From NCBI GenBank assembly GCA_949316495.1, contig OX439011.1:23905995-23969994 (forward strand): a stretch of DNA of 64,000 nucleotides, given 5' to 3'. The notes under the pieces were generated by a model. It was given only the letters and a program-made list of their open reading frames with translations. It was not told the DNA's origin and ran no database searches. Positions 10,592 to 24,763 of the stretch are shown here, piece by piece. The position numbers were made by a program, and so were the translations under genes. This stretch comes from Amphiduros pacificus. Lineage: Eukaryota; Annelida; Polychaeta; Phyllodocida; Hesionidae. Within the stretch, counting starts at the first letter, position 1, and each line of letters starts with the position of its first letter.

Positions 10592-13550
10592 ATAGGAGCA
10601 TGGTATGATATATTATATACTGTGATTCCATAACCGAGATAGAGTTACAGAGGCATGGTGTACTATCATATACCCTGGGAATCTGTGACCTAGATAGAAT
10701 TATAGAGGCATTGTGTACTATCATATACCCTGGGAATCTGTGACCTAGATAGAATTATAGAGGCATGGTGTACTATCATATAACCTGGGAATCTGTGACC
10801 TAGATAGAATTATAGAGGCATGGTGTACTATCATATACCCAGGGAATCCATGATCTAGATAGAATTATAGAGGCATTGTGTACTATCATATACCCTGGGA
10901 ATCTGTGACCTAGATAGAATTATAGAGGCATGGTGTACTATCATATACCCTGGGATTCCGTGACCTAGATAGACTTATAGAGACATGGTGTACTATCATA
11001 TACCCTGGGAATATGTGACCTAGATAGAATTATAGAAGCATGGTGTACTATCATATACCCTGGGAATCCATGACCTAGATAGACTTATAGAGGCATGGTG
11101 CACTATCAATACCCTGGGAATTCATGACCTAGATAGAATTATAGAAGCATGGTGTACTATCATATACCCTGGGAATCCGTGACCTAGATAGACTTATAGA
11201 GGAATGGTGTACTATCAATAACCTGGGAATCCATGACCTAGATAGAATTATAGGGGCATTGTGTAGTATCATATACCCTGGGAATCCATGACCTAGATAG
11301 AATTATAGAGGTTTTGTGTACTATCATATACCCTGAGAATCCATGACCTAGATAGACTTATAGAGGCATGGTGTAGTGTCATATAACCTGGGAATCCATG
11401 ACCTAGATAGACTTATAGAGGCATGGTGTACTATCAATACCCTGGGAATCCATGACCTAGATAGAATTATAGGGGCATTGTGTACTATCATATACCCTGG
11501 GAATCCATGACCTAGATAGAATTATAGAGGCTTTGTGTACTATCATATACCCTGAGAATCCATGACCTAGATAGACTTATAGGGGCATTGTGTACTATCA
11601 TATACCCTGGTAATCCATGACCTAGATAGAATTATAGAGGCTTTGTGTACTATCATATACCCTGAGAATCCATGACCTAGATAGACTTATAGAGGCATTG
11701 TGTACTATCATATACCCTGGGAATCCATGACCTAGATAGAATTATAGAGGCTTTGTGTACTATCAATAACCTGGGAATCCATGACCTAGATAGAATTATA
11801 GGGGCATTGTGTACTATCATATACCCTGGGAATCCATGACCTAGATAGAATTATACAGGCTTTGTGTACTATCATATACCCTGAGAATCCATGACCTAGA
11901 TAGACTTATAGAGGCATTGTGTACTATCATATACCCTGGGAATCCATGACCTAGATAGAATTATAGAGGCTTTGTGTACTATCATATAACCTGGGAATCC
12001 ATGACCTAGATAGAATTATAGAAGCATGGTGTACTATCATATACCCTGGGAATATGTGACCTAGATAGACTTATAGAGACATGGTGTACTATCAATACCC
12101 TGGGAATCTGTGACCTAGATAGAATTATAGAGCATGGTGTACTATCAATACCCTGGGAATCTGTGACCTAGATAGAATTATAGAGGCATGGTGTACTATC
12201 AATACCCTGGGAATCTGTGACCTAGATAGAATTATAGAGCATGGTGTACTATCAATACCCTGGGAATCTGTGACCTAGATAGAATTATAGAGGCATGGTG
12301 TACTATCAATACCCTGGGAATCTGTGACCTAGATAGAATCATAGAGGCATGGTGTACTATCAGATAACCTGGGAATCTGTGACCTAGATAGAATTATAGA
12401 GCATGGTGTACTATCGATACCCTGGGAATCTGTGACCTAGATAGAATTATAGAGGCATGGTGTACTATCAATACCCTGGGAATCTGTGACCTAGATAGAA
12501 TTATAGAGGCATGGTGTACTATCATATAACCTGGGAATACATGACCTAGATAGACTTATATAGGCATGGTGTACTGTCATATACCCTGGGAATCCATGAC
12601 CTAGATAGACTTATAGAGGCATGGTGTACTATCATATACCCTGGGAATCCATGACCTAGATAGAATTATAGAGGCATGGTGTACTATCAATACCCTGGGA
12701 ATCTGTGACCTAGATAGAATTATAGAGGCATGGTGTACTATCATATACCCAGGGAATACATGACCTAGATAGAATTATAGAGGCATTGTGTACTATCATA
12801 TACCCTGGGAATCTGTGACCTAGATAGAATTATAGAGGCATGGTGTACTATCAATACCCTGGGAATCTGTGACCTAGATAGAATTATAGAGGCATGGTGT
12901 ACTATCATATACCCTGGGAATACATGACCTAGATAGAATTATAGAGGCATTGTGTACTATCATATACCCTGGAAATCTGTGACCTAGATAGAATTATAGA
13001 GGCATGGTGTACTATCAATACCCTGGGAATCTGTGACCTAGATAGACTTATAGAGGCATGGTGTACTATCATATAACCTGGGAATCTGTGACCTAGATAG
13101 AATTATAGAGCATGGTGTACTATCAATACCCTGGGAATCTGTGACCTAGATAGAATTATAGAGCATGGTGTACTATCAATACCCTGGGAATCTGTGACCT
13201 AGATAGAATTATAGAGGCATGGTGTACTATCAATACCCTGAGAATCCTTGACCTAGATAGAATTATAGAGGCATGGTGTACTATCATATAACCTGGGAAT
13301 CCATGACCTAGATAGAATTATAGAGGCATGGTGTACTATCATATACCCGTGGATTCCATGACCTAGATAGAATTATAGAGGCTTTGTGTACTATCATATA
13401 CCCTGAGAATCCATGACCTAGATAGAATTATAGAGGCTTTGTGTACTATCATATACCCTGGGAATCCATGACCTAGATAGAATTATAGAGGCTTTGTGTA
13501 CTATCATATACCCTGGGATTCCATGACCTCGATAGAATGATAGAAGTATA
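10592..13550. repeat. Large minisatellite, 55-bp unit, about 54 copies
   Basis: Unit contains CATGACCTAGATAGAATTAT, AGAGGCATGGTGTACTATCA and TATACCCTGGGAATC. Variant units (ATCTGTG/ATCCATG, GCATGG/GCATTG/GCTTTG, TATCATATAC/TATCAATAC) are ordered, giving dimer and longer higher-order patterns between about 11,230 and 12,000. The array is the largest repeat in the window. Confidence 0.98.
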
Positions 13551-13699
13551 GTGTACTGTACTGTATTTTGAAGTATCCAGGGCAGTTGGGCAGTGGGTTT
13601 TAAATTCCACTACCCCAAGCTGATAATGGCATCTGAAGGCACTGATGTAGAAAGAGTTATAGTATAGATATATCTAAAGAGGATAACGTATCTACGCCT

Positions 13700-14045
13700 T
13701 TTATATTACCCTCCATAGCAGGACTTCTCTATAATATCAGTCCCTGCCACCAAAGCTATAAATGTGCACAGAGAATACAGCACAAGTCATAAGTATTCAG
13801 AAAAATCTGACTGTCAACTCATTGGTGAAAGAATAAATATAGATTTGTTTTGTACTGGCAGTTGTACTGATTGGTCAGTATATGTGCCAGACACCTGGTT
13901 ATGGCTTATGACCTAATGTTGGTCAATTCAGATTTGATGATATTTCTGTGAGCAAGGCAAGTATTTATGACTCGGGGATTTCCAAACTTTGAATGAGATC
14001 AAAACAGGGCAAGGACTGCAGAGGTAGTAATTCAATACTACTTGT
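13700..14045 (+). repeat. Old dispersed repeat, copy A
   Basis: Ordered blocks GCAGGACTTCTCT, CCCTGCCACCAAAG, CTGATTGGTCA, TTTGATGATATTTCTGTGAG and CCAAACTTTGAATG recur with changes at 62.43-62.79 kb. No coding content. The element type is unknown. Confidence 0.45.
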
Positions 14046-14249
14046 GTACTGCAGAGTATTGTTATATAGGCACATTGTATGTGTTCTGATATATCCTAGA
14101 TCATGCTGACTCAGACATGCTATAATTTGATAGATCATCTACTTTTATGTAAGTTACAGTGAAAATGTGCTGCTGTAAATGCAGAAATATATATTCGTTT
14201 AATTTTATATTTTGAATAAAAGGTTCATCCCATGAAAAGGTGAGCTCAA

Positions 14250-14370
14250 GGGCTCCCCATACAAGTGATTTAGTGGTTAGGGTGTTTTTTCTCAGGTATG
14301 GTGCATCTGGAGTTTGACCCCAAGTTGAGAAATGGCTAATAGCTCTGTGAAGGAAGTTAAAATCACATTC
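14250..14370 (+). mobile_element. tRNA-derived SINE-like fragment
   Basis: TTTAGTGGTTAGG (14270-14282) resembles an A box and GAGTTTGACCCC (14310-14321) a decayed B box, at near-tRNA spacing. It is AT-rich around and no tail is evident. Confidence 0.4.
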
Positions 14371-16489
14371 TCCATTTACAATTAAACATATGCCATTTGA
14401 CTAGATCTTTTTTCTTTATATGGTACTAAACCATATCATTATTTTTTGTAACACAGATTGTTCCTTTTTTGACAGGCAATCATTGTCAAAAATAGGAAGT
14501 ATCTGTGTTATTCTGTAATCATGGGAAACGTGTAGTCATATCCTGTGGGTTGTAATTCGGTTTTTTCTTGTTTAACAAATATCTGGTTAGCAATTTCTTG
14601 CAGCCCAGCAGACAATCATGGACGGAACATATATTCAGATATTATATTACGCTAGTTTGTCATGATATTTACAGACATGGAAATGAAACTGAGTGAAAGT
14701 GCTCATGAAATCTACAACCTGAGAAACTTAGCACCTTGCAGGTGACATTTTGTTTCCTCAGTAATCTAACCTCGAACCAGTCCAACATGACGTGACGTCA
14801 TCACTCATTCATACCCTCTAAGCCCTGTGTTTTCTCTGCTGTTATTTCTCGCTGGGGGTCATGACCTTCCACACATTACTGCTGTGGTGCCATCTGGGAG
14901 CAATCCCCTCGTACGCATCATATTTTTCTTGGACATGTACAAATACCAGTGAAAAAAAGCACATATATGTAACATCTGATTACAAAAAAAAAATTAGACC
15001 AAGAATTTTTTTTTATTTATAATATATTTTCAATCTAAAGTGCCTTTATCATAGATTGAAGATCTTATAATTAAAACCCAATATGATTATTTTTATATAA
15101 TCTTGTTTTTTAAACTGTCTCATGAACAAGGTAAATCATTTTTCTTTTATAATATCAAAATTCCAAGGTCTTGCTGACTGTTATTTCACATCATAAAATA
15201 ACAGACTAGGAACTATTCCAATAAATATCTATTATACAAAAAGACTGCGGCATTCATGCAAAACTGTAAAGATAGTTTGCAATATGCTCTGATCAAATTG
15301 GACTACTGTTTGCAAAACATCCCTGGCTAATCTTTTGCATTAGAAAAATGGCAGATGGCAGGAGTACCATGGGACGACAACTTCTGCGCAAACAAAAGGA
15401 ATTGCCCGACTTTCCTGAATAATTCAATCAGTCTGAACTAGAATTATGACGGAAATCCTGCGGGAAACAGCTGAAAAATAAATGTATCTTATACAATGAA
15501 TCCCCCCCCCCCCCACAAGGTCATAACACCTGGTGTTTGTGTTAACCAGTTGGAGCCGATCATGTGTTTGGGGTCATGCACATATTTAAGGTCATGCAAT
15601 GTATTTGAGGTCATGCATGAAAATATCACGTAATCATGGACATAAAACTGTGAAAAAATTTGGATGGGACTGTGGCGATGATGTAAGAATAACAATATGA
15701 CTTCCTCTTCCAACACAATATTATTTAGTGGTGTAACAGAAGCTACCACTTCCCTCTGACCAGTCAGAAACTTCCTGCTTCCTGTTTGGGGAAGCTCCCT
15801 TCTGTTTTATTATCTTTTCACTCACACTTGACATCCTCACTTGCTAATAACTGATGTCAGATTAAAAAATATTTGAAAGGTCAAAACAGGTTTTTTCCCA
15901 AATTGAAAATGTTATGGATGTTGATGTGACACGTTAAATTGAGGTTGATTATGTTAGAATTATATAATTGGAGAAAATGTTGTAAATTAATGCACTAACA
16001 TTTCTGGTACTTACCAGGAGATCTCACAAATAAGACAGTCTCGTAATTTCATTTTGTGGTGAACTTTCTCTTTTTGGACAAGGCCACGGAGCCCAAAGAC
16101 ATAAGACAAATTATCTCAATTTGTTGGCTAAACACCACCTCCGACCCTCAGGACATTACACAGGAACAGAGGAAGCAGACCGCGGGAGTCGTCTGCAGAC
16201 CAGGTCAGTGGGAGTCAAGATGGCCGCCCACCTGTCTGACCCGATCTGTCTTATTTCATTACAGATAAAACGATGGACAGAATGTTTCGATGGAGTTGAA
16301 TCTTTGTGATCTGGTCTGTCTGACTTTGTTGAAATGGCACTTTAATTATATCTCTGCTACTTTTTTCTACATTATACTGTTTGATGCTTTTAAATCGCTT
16401 TCTTCTCTGTTAGATGTTGACATCTTGAAAATATTTTCTTTACTTTAATTGTTGATATTAAAGCTACTTTCATCTCAAATGGGAGGTGA
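14371..16489. other. Unique AT-rich sequence, no gene seen
   Basis: Includes GGTCATGCA words at 15,560-15,620 like those in the MITE family, a C13 run, and AAGATGGCCGCCC near 16,218 (YY1-like). No exon found. Confidence 0.5.
15502..15514. repeat. Homopolymer C run
   Basis: Thirteen consecutive C on the plus strand. Length may be unreliable in an assembly. Confidence 0.9.
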
Positions 16490-16835
16490 TTACAGTTCAT
16501 TACACTGCATTGTAACTCATTCCTTCTCACTGTAACTCATTATGCCTCTTTGTAACTCATTCCAACTCATGACAACTCATTGTAACTCATTCCAATTCAT
16601 TGTTATTCATTCCAACTCACTCTAACTCATGACAACTCACTCTAACTCATGACAACCCATTCCAACTCACTCTAACTCATTACAACTCATTGTAACTCAT
16701 TCCAACTCATGGTAACTTATTACACATCACTTTACTGTCTATTACCAGTTATTGCTCAATATAACTCATTGCAAATCATTAAAATTCATTATAACTCACT
16801 TCACCTTATTTTAACTCTCTATAACCTATTCTTTA
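16490..16835. repeat. Short-unit array, about 10 bp
   Basis: TGTAACTCAT and TCCAACTCAT units dominate to about 16,720; more decayed units (TATAACTCAT) continue to 16,835. Confidence 0.85.
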
Positions 16836-17202
16836 CCTGTAACCCATCATCATTATTATTACAAGTGAACTGATAATATGAAATGGCAGAGGCGCAAATT
16901 GGACAGACAAACAGACGGACAGACAGACGGACAAACATTTTCCACATTCCTATTTAGCTCTGAAACTTGATGTAGTTGTCTTGATGTTGCGAGCAAGGTA
17001 ATCACAGTTGCGCAAGGCTACCAGATGTACATTTCATTTAAATGAATATTACATTTTGAAAAGAGCACAGTTTTGTCAAGAATTGGAGCAGAAAAATTAT
17101 TTAACCTGCAATGAAGCCCTCTTGACATTGCGAGCAAGATAAACACAGTCGTGTGAACCTACAAGATGCACATATTGCCGACAATAATATGAAATGAAAC
17201 AT

Positions 17203-17422
17203 CAAAGTGAAATAGTGACCATATGTTGACAAAGTGAAAGAGTGACCTTATATTGACAAAGTGAAATAGTGACCATATATTGACAAAGTGAAATAGTGAC
17301 CATATATTGACAAAGTGAAATAGTGACCATATATTGACAAAGTGAAATAGTGACCATATATTGACAAAGTGAAATAGTGACCATATATTGACAAAGTGAA
17401 ATAGTGACCTTATATTGACAAA
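17203..17422. repeat. Minisatellite, 27-bp unit, about 8 copies
   Basis: Unit GACCATATATTGACAAAGTG plus AAATAGT, nearly identical between copies. Confidence 0.97.
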
Positions 17423-17827
17423 GAAGCATATCTGAGAGTTTGTCAGGGTAAAAGGGATACATCCATTTTAATTAGGGTATATATCCTTATTTTTGCAATA
17501 TTTATCTTTATCCAATGAATATCATATAATATACAAATGACAGTTTAATCACTAAATAGAGTAGAAAGATGAGTGAAGTCCTCTTGATGTTGTGAGCAAG
17601 GATATCACAGTTGCATGAGGCTACGAGATGCACATTTCTTTCTACTGAATATCATTTATACAAATGACAAGTTTCTTCAATAATTAGAGTAGAAAGATGA
17701 TTTAACCTGCTCTAAAACAGTTATGACATTGCCAGCAAGGTAAACACAGTTGTGCGAGTCTTCGAGATGCACAATTTTTCTTGATCTGAATCTGTATTGT
17801 TGTTGCAAGCAAAATAAATTTGATGAC

Positions 17828-18405
17828 GTCAGACAGGAAAGTATCGTCATAGTGGCATCAGACAGGAAAGTGTTGTCATAGTGACATCACACAGGAAGGT
17901 ATCATCAAAGTGCCATCAGACAGGAAAGTGTTGTCATAGTGACATCAGACAGGAAAGTATCGTCATAGTGACATCAGACAGGAAAGTGTTGTCATAGTGA
18001 CATCAGACAGGAAGGTATCATCAAAGTGCCATCAGACGGGAAAGTGTTGTCATAGTGACATCAGACAGGAAAGTATCATCATAGTGACATCAGACAGGAA
18101 AGTGTTGTCATAGTGACATCAGACAGGAAGGTATCATCATAGTGACATCAGACAGGAAAGTGTTGTCATAGTGACATCAGACAGGAAGGTATCATCAAAG
18201 TGCCATCAGACAGGAAAGTGTTGTCATAGTGACATCAGACAGGAAAGTATCGTCATAGTGACATCAGACGGGAAAGTGTTGTCATAGTGACATCAGACAG
18301 GAAAGTATCATCATAGTGACATCAGACAGGAAAGTGTTGTCATAGTGACATCAGACAGGAAAGTATCATCATAGTGACATCAGACAGGAAAGTGTTGTCA
18401 TAGTG
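17828..18405. repeat. Minisatellite, 29-bp unit, about 20 copies, dimeric
   Basis: Unit CATCAGACAGGAAAGT plus GTTGTCATAGTGA or ATCATCATAGTGA. The two versions alternate, giving a 58-bp higher-order repeat. Confidence 0.97.
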
Positions 18406-19343
18406 ATGCCATGGTAATATCACAAATTATGTTAATATGATCATGTAGAATACTGTTATTATCTTTTTGTAAGTTCCTCCCTCTGTACTGCTCGAAATCC
18501 CAGTTTTTGATAATTTTGACTAATAATAAAAGAAATGTATGCTATGTCCCTTCCATCTTTCATAATATTTCATCTTTTTCTTTCCAATGATCTCAAGATC
18601 AAGCTGATCGGTTCAGTAGATGCCGTGTATGAATTTATTAATGACTTTATCATTTCAATTCATATTGCTGATAATTATTATAACCCAATATAACCAAGTA
18701 GTACATTATATAATACATTTTGACTGAATGTTAATTCACTTTTCGTCTTAGCTCAAAAGTCATGAAAAGTTACGATTGTTACCTATACAAAGAGATCAAT
18801 GTATTGACAAAATAATAATGGAAATTATGGCTAAATCTGGGATGCCAAATTGCAGTTGATCAAATTATTGGGTTGTACAGCATAAGCTGGGATTAACTCA
18901 CATGGTTCAGCACAGAATTAAGCTCCCATTTTACTTGACGAAGCCATGTCATACTCAAAACCAAGTTTTCAGACACAGAAATGAAGCAAAGTTGTCAAGT
19001 CAACTGCTCTTAAGTTCAAGAGCAGGAAATAACTGTGAGGTGTTGGTGAGACTGCGTTTCTTGGCAACCACGTGTTGCTATGGGAGTATGTGACAAGAAC
19101 AACATGGCAGAACTTGTGAGGCCTCTCAAGAGATGCAATCGGTAAGATGTGTGAGGTCACATGACCAGACCAATCACAGCCGGCACGATACGGAGGCCTC
19201 CGTGACTGGCTGTTATTTTGTACAAGCATCAATCCAGATTGTTATACGCATTCTGTGAAAATGCCAAGTGTCAAGAGGTTTTCGGCTGAGGACCAATTAC
19301 ATGTTTACATGCTTTTTGTTAACATACAAAGAGGATTCTGTAA
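18406..19343. other. Unique sequence, no gene seen
   Basis: AT-rich left half; 19,100-19,220 is GC-richer. No domain or repeat recognised. Confidence 0.5.
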
Positions 19344-20105
19344 TTCACTCTAATGCTGCGAGTAACAAGAATCCTGAGTCACTCGGATGCTGTGAGCAAC
19401 AAGAATCCTGAGTCTCGCGGATGCTGCGAGTAACAAGAATCCTGAGTCACGCAGATGCTGCGAGCCACATGAATCCTGAGTCACACTGATGCTGTGAGCC
19501 AAAAGAATCCTGAGTCACAATGATGCTGCGAGGCACAAGAATCCTGAGTCATATGGATGCTGCGAGCCACAAGAATCCTGAGTCACATGGATGCTACGAG
19601 CCACAAGAATCCTGAGTTACTCAGATGCTGCGAGCAACAAGAATCCTGAGTCACATGGATGTTGCAAGCCACAAGAATCCTGAGTCACACTGATGCTGTG
19701 AGCCACAAGAATCCTGAGTCACATGGATGCTGCAAGCCACAAGAATCCTGAGTCACTTGGATGCTGCAAGCCACAAGAATCCTGAGTCACACAGATGCTG
19801 CGAGCCACATGAATCCTGAGTCTCACGGATGCTGCGAGCAACAAGAATCCTGAGTCACTCGGATGCTGTGAGCAACATGAATCCTGAGTCATATGGATGC
19901 TGCGAGCCACAAGAATCCTGAGTCACTCGGATGCTGCGAGCCACATGAATCCTGAGTCTCACGGATACTGCGAGCAACAAGAATCCTGAGTCACTCGGAT
20001 GCTGCGAGCAACAAGAATCCTGAGTCTCACGGATGCTGCGAGCCACATGAATCCTGAGTCACTCGGATGCTGCGAGCCACAGGTATTCTGAGAATTCTGA
20101 GTCAT
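19344..20105. repeat. Minisatellite, 34-bp unit, about 22 copies
   Basis: Unit CAAGAATCCTGAGTCACT plus CGGATGCTGCGAGCCA, with several interspersed variants (CACAAG/CACATG/AACAAG). Confidence 0.97.
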
Positions 20106-20514
20106 ACAGAATCTGCACTCGAAAGAAAAGATTATTAAACCAGTGCAATAAAATTGTTCAATATGCACAATAACACCCGTCAACCAGTGTAATAAAACAT
20201 CAGGAATCAATTAATGAACTGAATGTCCTCACCAGAGGGCACTGCAAAACAAATACAACAATCCCTGCATTTCTCATTCATTTTACACTACATCACCATT
20301 ATATATGTGTAGTGTATTCATACATCTTTCTCAAAGGCAGATTTTGCAACAAACTTGAGAGGTCTTGCATCTTTCATAGCATTACAAATTGCCCTTCAAG
20401 ACAATTTTGTCAAACAATCCTTTGTCCTTTATCCAACCATTTTCATTGCCTCGTTTTTAATCTGAACTGCAATTATTCTCACAATTCTATCATTGAGAGC
20501 ACGCCTGCTGTTAT

Positions 20515-20660
20515 GTATTTGGTCATGCATAAATGTGACCACAATAGGTCATGCATGGCAACCAGATGACCTATTCAGGGCAAGCATGAAAACCAGATGA
20601 CCTATTCAGGTCAAGCACAGCTTTGCGTGGCATCATTTGGTCACACAATGAGCATGTTGT
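20515..20660. mobile_element. Possible relative of the 6.2/33.7-kb MITE family
   Basis: TTTGGTCATGCATAAATGTG near 20520 matches the inner part of the inverted repeats at 6.2 and 33.7 kb, and a TTTGGTCACAC motif follows near 20638. The interior has a doubled ACCAGATGACCTATTCAGG. The ends are unclear. Confidence 0.3.
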
Positions 20661-20754
20661 ATGTGTTAGAATGAGGCCAAAGTATTGAATATCTCTGTTT
20701 CCATTAAAATACAATATCTTACCTGCTAAAAGGTAAACTATGAACATCGATCAG

Positions 20755-20870
20755 TAGTTTCTGAGAAGATCAAAGTTGACAGACAGACAGAATGACAGAA
20801 AGTTTTCCTTGACTGTAGAAGTATGCTGACTGCATAAGTCAGCATAGCTAAAAAGTACAATTGGCCCTGT
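20755..20870 (+). mobile_element. Dispersed repeat end with stem-loop, copy A
   Basis: AGACAGAATGACAGAAA is followed by a 9-bp stem (ATGCTGACT / AGTCAGCAT, loop GCATA) and GCATAGCTAAAAAG. The same ordered words occur at 50.94 kb. It looks like the conserved 3' end of an interspersed element. Confidence 0.45.
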
Positions 20871-22397
20871 ATGCAATGATTAAATATATACCAGAAAGTG
20901 TTCACCGAAATCCTTTTTTAACAGTGATTGCTGCTTATACGTGAAACGCAGGGCATTTGGTTGAAAACAAGTCATGTGACCTCCATCTAAAAAGAAAATA
21001 TGAATTTTGCTTGAAAATTGGTTTTAAATTTATCCTGATTCAAGTTTAGATATTTTACTTTGTTTTTTGGATTGGTTTGATCATTCAGGAATATTGCGAT
21101 TCATTTATGGAGGTGGAGGAGCATTGGTAATGATGACGGGAAAATATCTGCTTATTTCATCTCTTAATATGACTCCTTATTTTGGGCTAAAATTGTTAAA
21201 CTTTCTAGCAGATAACAGATAAGATAGACATAAGATTATCTGAGTGAGCAAAAAAAAACCTAAGGATTGCAGCTTTTGATACGTTCAGTCAGAAATCTAA
21301 AACAAGTTCATATTTTTGAGGCCAATGTAAGGTTACATATCGAATAATATATCTTGAAAATATCCAGTTTACAACATGGTCAGCCAATATTATATATTAG
21401 CACCATTTTTTCAGGTCCCTAATATCTTTCATCCACTTCTTCAAAACCAAACCCATCCACTGCCATTTTGTTTCAAATTGCCAGTTTTATATTACAACGT
21501 ATAATAACAAGCTCTTTTCCATCTTGCCAACTCCATTTAAACTCACTTCAATGATTTCCCGTATGAGTCTTGAATTACAGTTTATCACTCCACAGAGGGC
21601 AGCACTGGTCTGAAAGTTTTTCAGCTGATTATACCCAAATACCATAAGATGCTCTGAAGCAAACAGATTTATTGATTCGGCAATGTTTGCTTACGGTTTC
21701 ATCTAAGTTTCAATCTGAGCAGTAATGCATCCACAATCTTGCAACTAAACGAAACAATCAGCTCAGAAAATCTCTCATATGAACGGAACACTTCCACAAA
21801 TATGCAGACCAATCCGTTCTGACTATATCATATTGAAATAATTACATTTCTCTGGCAGTGATCAAACCCTTTTTACATAAATTTGGCTCCACTCTCCTCC
21901 ATAAAATGACACAAACTTTAGATAAGATGTATGAGCATCTTGCGTCCTACTTGACCCTGTGTTGTGAATGCATTTTGTGCTGTGCCATCAATCACGGACT
22001 GTACAATGTAAGTAGGCACGTGGCTCCTCTCAATACTCCACAGATCGTGTAACGCTGATTTTCCCTCTTATACAATCCTCAAGGAAAGATGTACATTGTT
22101 CTGCCACCCCCAAAAAGATACTAAAAAAACAATAAAGTATTGTTTTCCTGTAAAGAAACTCAACTCTCCAAACCGACTCCCAAAAAGGGAAAGAAAATTA
22201 TGGAATGGTTTGCTCTCATGGCTGTATTGTTATGGACTACTTTACCTCCAATTTTTTACAAGAACAACAGAGATTCTAAAAGCTGAGACTGAATTTCTAA
22301 GTGAAATATGTGTGCTCTTTTAACCAAAAGAAACTTCCCTCACAATCAACTTACAGTCTTGATGAAAACTGTGAAGAAAACATGGAAATGGACACAC

Positions 22398-22403
22398 ACA
22401 CAC

Positions 22404-22439
<36 letters not shown>

Positions 22440-22457
22440 CTCTATATATATAAAAAT
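22398..22457. repeat. (CA)n/(TA)n microsatellite
   Basis: CA units pass into about fifteen TA units and a doubled AATCTCTATATATA word. Confidence 0.93.
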
Positions 22458-24763
22458 CTCTATATTACGTCCTGTCCAACATAGAGAAGTAAATCTCTCA
22501 TTCTGTGGAATATATTGAAGAGGAAATCTTGCCTCATCCTGATCGGTCCTATACTTAAACAAGGACGAGACATTTATCATCCAGCTAAGTAATGGCAAAG
22601 AGATCGCTACAAGACATAAACGGCCACCAGGGGTCAGCCCGCTCCCTTCCCCCATTGACCACACCCCAGCTTGTTGCTCGCCAGTATCGACAACGGTCTG
22701 ACCACTGAAAATCTATCAACTGCAAGGAATAAAGAAACATTTAATATTACCTTTTAACTGTGATAAAAAATAATATTCCAGATTTCAATATAAAAAAAAC
22801 AACAACAAAATCAATAATTAGGAAAAAAAATTCAAAAGTTCATTTTGATTATAGTAGCAATTGGCAAAGATGTGATAAATATTTGACTACCCCTCCCCCT
22901 GTTTTAGGATGGTCTGTATACTCTCCAGGATGGATGGAGAAAAATCAATACCAGCAAGTAACTACCCCTTATTGATTTGTGTAAATACTCGTGCCTCCAC
23001 ATGCTTTCTTGAGTATATATTTATGATTGGAGTTGTTCTGGAGATAACCCTTTAAAATGATTGACTTGTCAATGTTTGCTTGTGGACACAAGTTGGAGGA
23101 AACGAGATCTGGCGGAAACATGACTTACTGGGCTTAAAGTCGACTCTGCCTTCCAGACCTTATCCTTTTTCCCTGTATATATTGGTGTTACTGTTTGTTT
23201 CAAGATATAAGGGAAAACCTGACAAAACATGATTATCTCCCGGGAGACATAATCCACAGATAATCCCATGATAATCCAGTCTATAATAAAGTTGCTTCAT
23301 CTGGTCACAAAAAGTGAGTTATTTTCATTCTGAAATCCCATGATTAGTCTCTGGAGGAAATATGGTGTCATTTAGGAAAGATCTACTCCCCTTTGCATCA
23401 GGCTCACAAAAAACATCCTCTCCAATTCTCGCTCTCTGCTCTCCCATATCCACTGCAATTTTACAGCTCTATGATCATATTTGACCCACATCCGGAACAG
23501 CGGCAACAGCCTGTTCAGGAGATTTTCACCTCTGCCTTTCAGCTTCACATCATTGTTTTTCTCCATTTTGCCTCCGAAATGGTGACGTTTTTTTTGCAGG
23601 TTGCAATATACTTATACAAAGATTGCGTAACAAAAACACGATTGCACTGACAATGGCTTGTTAATGATATGAATCTGAAATTTACCATCTTAAGAATGGC
23701 GGGTAGAAGTTTACAAAATATTCCCCATCGCACACTCCACTCTTGAGCCAATCCTGGCTCAAATTTTCATGGACCAGCCAAAATTCCAGGAGAGCAGATC
23801 ATGAGAATTATGCAATACTTTTGTTTGTTTACATGAAAATATATATATCCAGTCCCCAACATTTCTTTTTCAAATTTTACGTTAAACTTGTGCCAAGTCT
23901 ATTATACAGTTGCCATACGACTAATTGTGTTTTTTTAAGTCAAAATATATGTACTGTCCTTTGAATCAGGCTCATTATAACACGCTCCAAGTATGCGATT
24001 AATTGGCTTGACTGTCTCAAATATTTCATGCGTTCTTTGTAGACTGGGCGTGACCTATAAAATGAGGTCATGTCCTTATTGGTCGATACAATGAGACAGG
24101 GAGTGACTTTAAATGAGGTCATGATAGCGTAAGTGACTTGCCATGACGTAGGAAAGATTCATATGAGTGAATGATTAATTAGCATTCAATTTGAATGCCA
24201 ATTGGCACCATACGCACTAGGCCTGATATCAGCGGGAGGAGTCGGGCTCAGTGATGATTTGGAAATAACAGGTAGGAAAGATCACAAATGCAAAGAAGAT
24301 TATGATCACTTTATTTGAAATATACTGTGGAATAAAGTACTAACACACATTTTCTTGTTTTTTCCAGAAGTAATAAGAAATCATACTGAAAAGATCTGAA
24401 GATAATTTTTCCTTTGTACCATTTTTTTTAATTGTATATTTGTGTTGCTTAAGTTGAAATTCTTAGTAAATGAAAAAAATCGAGTTTGTGTATTCAAGTA
24501 CATATAAGTTGTAAGTCTTCCAGTCAAGAAAACAGCTGCAAAAAAAGTTGTTGAGAGGACATTTCCGATGCTTTAACTGAAGAAAGAAAAATGGAGTGGA
24601 CAAAATTGGCAAAGCTACAGCATTCAAGTGTAAAGGTCAAAAAGAAAAAGTCGCAATTTGTCTTGTTGATATGCCAGTGACACGCACTTCACCATGGCGA
24701 CTGTGAGGTGTCGGGTGACCAATAGAGGGCACTTGTGAACTCTCACGTCTCCAGACCAGACTT

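Noticed and set aside
17828-20105. CRISPR-like arrays
   Set aside because: Direct head-to-tail repeats without unique spacers, in eukaryotic DNA.
23372-23566. Possible small exon (MEKNNDVKLKGRGENLLNRL)
   Set aside because: No splice-site support, no recognised domain, and frame lengths of this size are expected by chance.
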